DNA of 64,000 nucleotides, from contig NZ_JAJEJQ010000005.1 of assembly GCF_021390575.1 (NCBI RefSeq), positions 1 to 64,000 on the forward strand, in the 5' to 3' direction. Every line of letters begins with the position of its first letter. Within the stretch, counting starts at the first letter, position 1. Shown piece by piece: positions 61,390-64,000 of the stretch. The stretch comes from Paraburkholderia adhaesiva (lineage in GTDB: Bacteria; Pseudomonadota; Gammaproteobacteria; Burkholderiales; Burkholderiaceae). The translations under genes were made by a program, and so were the position numbers. Under the pieces are notes generated by a model. It searched no databases and was not told where the DNA came from. It saw nothing but the letters and a program-made list of their open reading frames with translations.

Positions 61390-62130
61390 ATGTCCAGCCT
61401 GCTTAAACTGGCACTCGAAGAAGATGCATCGGGTGCGAACTTCCATGAGATCGAATACGTCTTCTACGCAAGGCTACCCGAGGTCCAGACAGAAGAGGCA
61501 GGCGCCGTCCCCACGGTTTTACCGCCGCAAGGGTTCACGTCTACCGAACGGCACGAGCAGTGGGAAATCAAGGTGCAGCAGAGCGATGCGAACGGCGGCT
61601 ACGGCACGATCCGCATCCGTCGCACCACCTGGCCCAACGAACCACGCAAGGCTGCGCAGTATGTTCTCACGACCAAGGTCAAGCTGAAAGATGGCACGAA
61701 CTCGGAAGTACCGATCGAGACGACCGAAGATAACTTCCGGCAGTTCAAGGTCCTCGCCGAAAGCGGGATGCTGAAAGACCGGTACACGTACCCCGTGGCC
61801 GTTGGGGCGCTTCCCGAAAGCATGGGACGTGACCTCAAATGGGAGGTGGACTTCTTCCATCGGCCGAGCGCCGATCCAGGCCACACCGCCCTGCACCCCT
61901 GGGTCAAGATCGACCTCGAAGTCAGGCGACGCATTTCCGCTCTTGCTGCCACCGAAATCGATTCGTGGCCCTTCCCTTTTGACGCCGAAGAGTGGATTGT
62001 GAACCAGCGGGGCGCACAGACACCCGAGGAGGAAGCCCGGATCGACGCCATCTATGAGCGCTGTTTTCTCACACGGAATCCGTACGCCCGAGCGCCCCGA
62101 CCGCCGAATGGAGAACACGCGGGCGGCTGA
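61390..62130 (+). CDS. CYTH-like (triphosphate tunnel) protein of phage type
   Basis: A 246-residue protein. The order of motifs fits a CYTH beta-tunnel: an acidic first strand HEIEYVFYARL, the basic pair GTIRIRRTTW, KAAQYVLTTKVKLKDG, then KDRYTYPV, LKWEVDFFHR and VKIDLEVRRR. The classical E-x-E-x-K is changed to E-I-E-Y-V. CYTH enzymes act on triphosphates or make cAMP. Similar proteins occur in large phages as far as I recall. RBS GGAG is upstream. It sits before a metallophosphatase gene. Confidence 0.6.
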   Translation: MSSLLKLALEEDASGANFHEIEYVFYARLPEVQTEEAGAVPTVLPPQGFTSTERHEQWEIKVQQSDANGGYGTIRIRRTTWPNEPRKAAQYVLTTKVKLKDGTNSEVPIETTEDNFRQFKVLAESGMLKDRYTYPVAVGALPESMGRDLKWEVDFFHRPSADPGHTALHPWVKIDLEVRRRISALAATEIDSWPFPFDAEEWIVNQRGAQTPEEEARIDAIYERCFLTRNPYARAPRPPNGEHAGG

Positions 62131-62174
62131 CCTCATTTGCGGGAGATTCCGGGTTACTCTGGAGCGCACGCATC

Positions 62175-62900
62175 ATGTTCCATTGCGAACATTTTGGCCG
62201 GAACACGAGAGGTCGGGACTTCGCGGTGGGTGACATCCACGGCATGTTTTCCGCGCTATCCCAGCTGCTCGACATCGTCGGGTTCAATCTGGACGTCGAT
62301 AGACTCTTCTGTACTGGAGATCTCGTTGACAGGGGCCCGGAGTCGCCCCGCGCACTCGAATGGCTCGCCCGCCCGTGGTTCCATCCCGTACGCGGTAACC
62401 ACGACGACTTCGCCATCCGCTGGCCACAAGGCACCGTTGACGCAGCGACCTATCTCTCCAACGGCGGGGCATGGAACATCGACAATCCGCCCGAACTGCA
62501 ACAACGTATCTCGGATGCGCTTGACCAGTTGCCGATCGCCATCGAGGTGGAGACCGAAGCTGGCCTGATCGGAATCATTCACGCCGACTGCCCGCTGCCT
62601 TCATGGCGGGACTTCGTGACACGCTTAAGCGAAGGACATGTTTCCGATGAGGAGCATGAACATCTCGCCAGGCTGGCCATGTGGTCCCGCGCTCGCCTCA
62701 TGGCTCTCGATCCGTCCGGCGTCGGAGACATTCACGCCGTCGTCGTGGGCCATACACCAGTCAAGGGACACAGCACGCTGGGCAATGTCCATTACATCGA
62801 TACGGGTGCGGTATTCGAAGACGGCTATTTCACGCTGCTCGATCTCACCAGCCTGACACCGGCTTACCCGCCATCGCGCGTACTCGACTGGCAGGTATAA
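62175..62900 (+). CDS. Metallophosphoesterase, lambda-phosphatase/PrpA type
   Basis: A 241-residue phosphatase with all metal-site motifs: RDFAVGDIHGMFSALSQLL (residues 14-32), LFCTGDLVDRGPESPRALEW (about 44-63), HPVRGNHDDFAIRWPQG (about 71-87), a His in IGIIHADCPLPSW and VVVGHTPVKGHSTLGNVHYI. The length fits phage lambda phosphatase and the bacterial PrpA/PrpB enzymes that remove phosphate from Ser, Thr or Tyr. It follows the CYTH-like gene by 44 bp. Terminator at 62967. Confidence 0.88.
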   Translation: MFHCEHFGRNTRGRDFAVGDIHGMFSALSQLLDIVGFNLDVDRLFCTGDLVDRGPESPRALEWLARPWFHPVRGNHDDFAIRWPQGTVDAATYLSNGGAWNIDNPPELQQRISDALDQLPIAIEVETEAGLIGIIHADCPLPSWRDFVTRLSEGHVSDEEHEHLARLAMWSRARLMALDPSGVGDIHAVVVGHTPVKGHSTLGNVHYIDTGAVFEDGYFTLLDLTSLTPAYPPSRVLDWQV

Positions 62901-62966
62901 GACCGTTCAAGGCCCACGGCAATAAAGAAGCACTCGGATATATATCACTGAAGGGAACAGTCATTG

Positions 62967-62996
62967 GGGGCGCCTCACGGCGCCCCTTTTTATTTT
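62967..62996 (+). terminator. Rho-independent terminator after the phosphatase gene
   Basis: GGGGCGCC (62967-62974) and GGCGCCCC (62979-62986) form a perfect 8-bp stem with a TCAC loop, followed by TTTTTATTTT. It lies 66 bp after the phosphatase stop and 30 bp before the methylase gene, so the latter may have its own promoter or depend on read-through. Confidence 0.88.
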
Positions 62997-63015
62997 CCCT
63001 TCAGGAGATCCAGGC

Positions 63016-63939
63016 ATGGGCCGTCGCAACAGAAACCAGTTTTCGATCAACGTCGACCCGCATCAGCACGCCATCGTAGAAATAATGCGTGGTCTGTTTT
63101 TGCGGCATAACCCGTACTCTGTCTTTGCGGACTTCATCGAAATGAGCGCGATCGCGCTGAGCAACCGCTTTGATTTCGCGCAGCGCGACGGCCGCGAAAA
63201 GCGCTATCTGGAAATTGCAAAAGGATACACCCCCGAAGAAGTCACAAAAATCGCAAACATGTTCGCCGAGCTATTGATGTGTTATCGGGAGCGCACCGAT
63301 GAGCTCGGTTCCCCGGGACTCGGTATGCGCCATCAATTCAATAACGATGTCGATGTGCTGGGAAAGCTCTTCAGCACGCTTGAAATCGGCAACGACCGTA
63401 TGGGCCAGTTCTTTACACCGGGTTGCGTCCAGAATTTCATGGCCCAAATGGCATTACACGACGAGGACAAGGTCCGCGAGCAACTCCGCGAACACGGCTT
63501 CGTCACGGTTCTCGAACCCGCATGTGGCGCGGGCGGCATGGTCGTTGCCCTTGCCGAAGCTTTCCACAATCTCGGGTTCAACTATCCCACCCAGTTTCAT
63601 GCAACCTGCGTCGACAAGGACCGTCTCTGCGTGCACATGACCTATCTCCAGCTTTCCCTTCGGGGCATACCAGCTATCGTTGTGCATGGAGACTCGCTCA
63701 CTTTGCAAACATGGGCTACATGGTACACACCGCCACACATTTTCCTCGGATGGAACGCCAAACTGCAAAAGCGGCGCGAAGCGGAAAGAGCCCAAAAGGC
63801 CGTCGAACAGGCTGAAAAACTGCTACAGCCAGCCCCAGTGGTATCGCCACTTCCCGAGATGCCTCCTGCCAGGGAGGCCCGTCATAACCGCAAGCGCCGA
63901 CATCAGCAAGCTACTGTCAGCGCTAGCAGCCCTCAATAA
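63016..63939 (+). CDS. N6-adenine DNA methylase-like protein lacking the NPPY motif
   Basis: A 307-residue protein. NDRMGQFFTPGCVQNFMAQM and the SAM-binding motif I VLEPACGAGGMVVALAEAF match the type I (HsdM-like) N6-methylase family. Then ATCVDKDRLCVHMTYLQLSL fits motif II and later helices. After VVHGDSLTLQTWATWYTPPH the catalytic (N/D)PP(Y/F) expected next is missing; the chain passes to a basic tail of about 70 residues (RRHNRKR-like). Similar short proteins occur in phages and integrative elements. It may bind DNA or SAM without methylating. Confidence 0.78.
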   Translation: MGRRNRNQFSINVDPHQHAIVEIMRGLFLRHNPYSVFADFIEMSAIALSNRFDFAQRDGREKRYLEIAKGYTPEEVTKIANMFAELLMCYRERTDELGSPGLGMRHQFNNDVDVLGKLFSTLEIGNDRMGQFFTPGCVQNFMAQMALHDEDKVREQLREHGFVTVLEPACGAGGMVVALAEAFHNLGFNYPTQFHATCVDKDRLCVHMTYLQLSLRGIPAIVVHGDSLTLQTWATWYTPPHIFLGWNAKLQKRREAERAQKAVEQAEKLLQPAPVVSPLPEMPPAREARHNRKRRHQQATVSASSPQ

Positions 63940-64000
63940 GCTCCCGTCCACTGCCCTCAATTACTGGAACCAACACCATGTCATCACATCAATGCTGCCT

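Noticed and set aside
63979..64000. Start of another rightward gene at the window end
   Set aside because: An ATG is followed by only seven codons and has a weak ribosome site, so it cannot be supported.
1..64000. CRISPR arrays and tRNA genes
   Set aside because: I saw no regularly spaced direct repeats and no cloverleaf-like sequence, including at the ends of the RIT element and the phage region.

Overview
The window looks like chromosomal DNA of a high-GC beta-proteobacterium of the Burkholderiaceae, most likely Paraburkholderia, Caballeronia or a close relative. The signs are a Burkholderia-type general porin, several LysR and IclR regulators, GltIJKL-like amino-acid transport genes, a complete type VI secretion system (T6SS) and small proteins with the K-S/A-MLLP motif that I know mainly from this family. 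I recognised no rRNA, tRNA or CRISPR array.

Layout. (1) 1-8.8 kb, all minus strand: a cut-off LysR regulator and an MFS transporter, then an amino-acid catabolic operon. It reads LysR regulator, DadA-like FAD oxidase/dehydrogenase, periplasmic binding protein, two permeases, ATPase, RidA imine deaminase and a small MLLP-motif protein. The transporter would import an amino acid, the flavoenzyme would make an imino acid and RidA would hydrolyse it. (2) 9.4-17.4 kb, plus strand: a catabolic cluster with an aldehyde dehydrogenase, MFS transporter, enolase-superfamily dehydratase, GMC oxidoreductase, porin and IclR regulator. It is preceded by a promoter and a perfect 18-bp palindrome. The substrate is unknown, probably a sugar acid or polyol.

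(3) 18-48.3 kb: a complete T6SS with all 13 core genes in two divergent arms. The plus arm is tssK-tssL-ompA-hcp-clpV-tssE. The minus arm is tssB-tssC-vgrG-tle3-tli3-(broken small membrane gene)-PAAR-(membrane protein)-tssM-tssA-tssF-tssG-tssJ. The minus arm ends in three accessory genes coupled to tssJ: an AcrVA2-like protein, an unknown 140-aa protein and a secreted ankyrin protein. The cargo is a Tle3-type phospholipase with its Tli3-type immunity protein. A 21-bp palindrome sits in the divergent control region, and its core dyad also occurs in front of the dadA-like gene at 7.5 kb.

(4) 48.4-49.6 kb: small accessory genes, including a second MLLP-motif protein and a winged-helix protein. 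(5) 49.6-64 kb: a phage-derived region. It holds a very long portal-like protein of the type seen in jumbo phages, two virion-like proteins, a RuvC-like resolvase, spanin genes, a CYTH-like protein, a lambda-type phosphatase and an N6-methylase-like protein. The inner spanin gene is split by a 3.45-kb RIT element, which has three overlapping tyrosine-recombinase genes and perfect 27-bp terminal inverted repeats. The original reading frame can be rebuilt across the insertion.

All family assignments come from motif recognition by eye. No database search was run.
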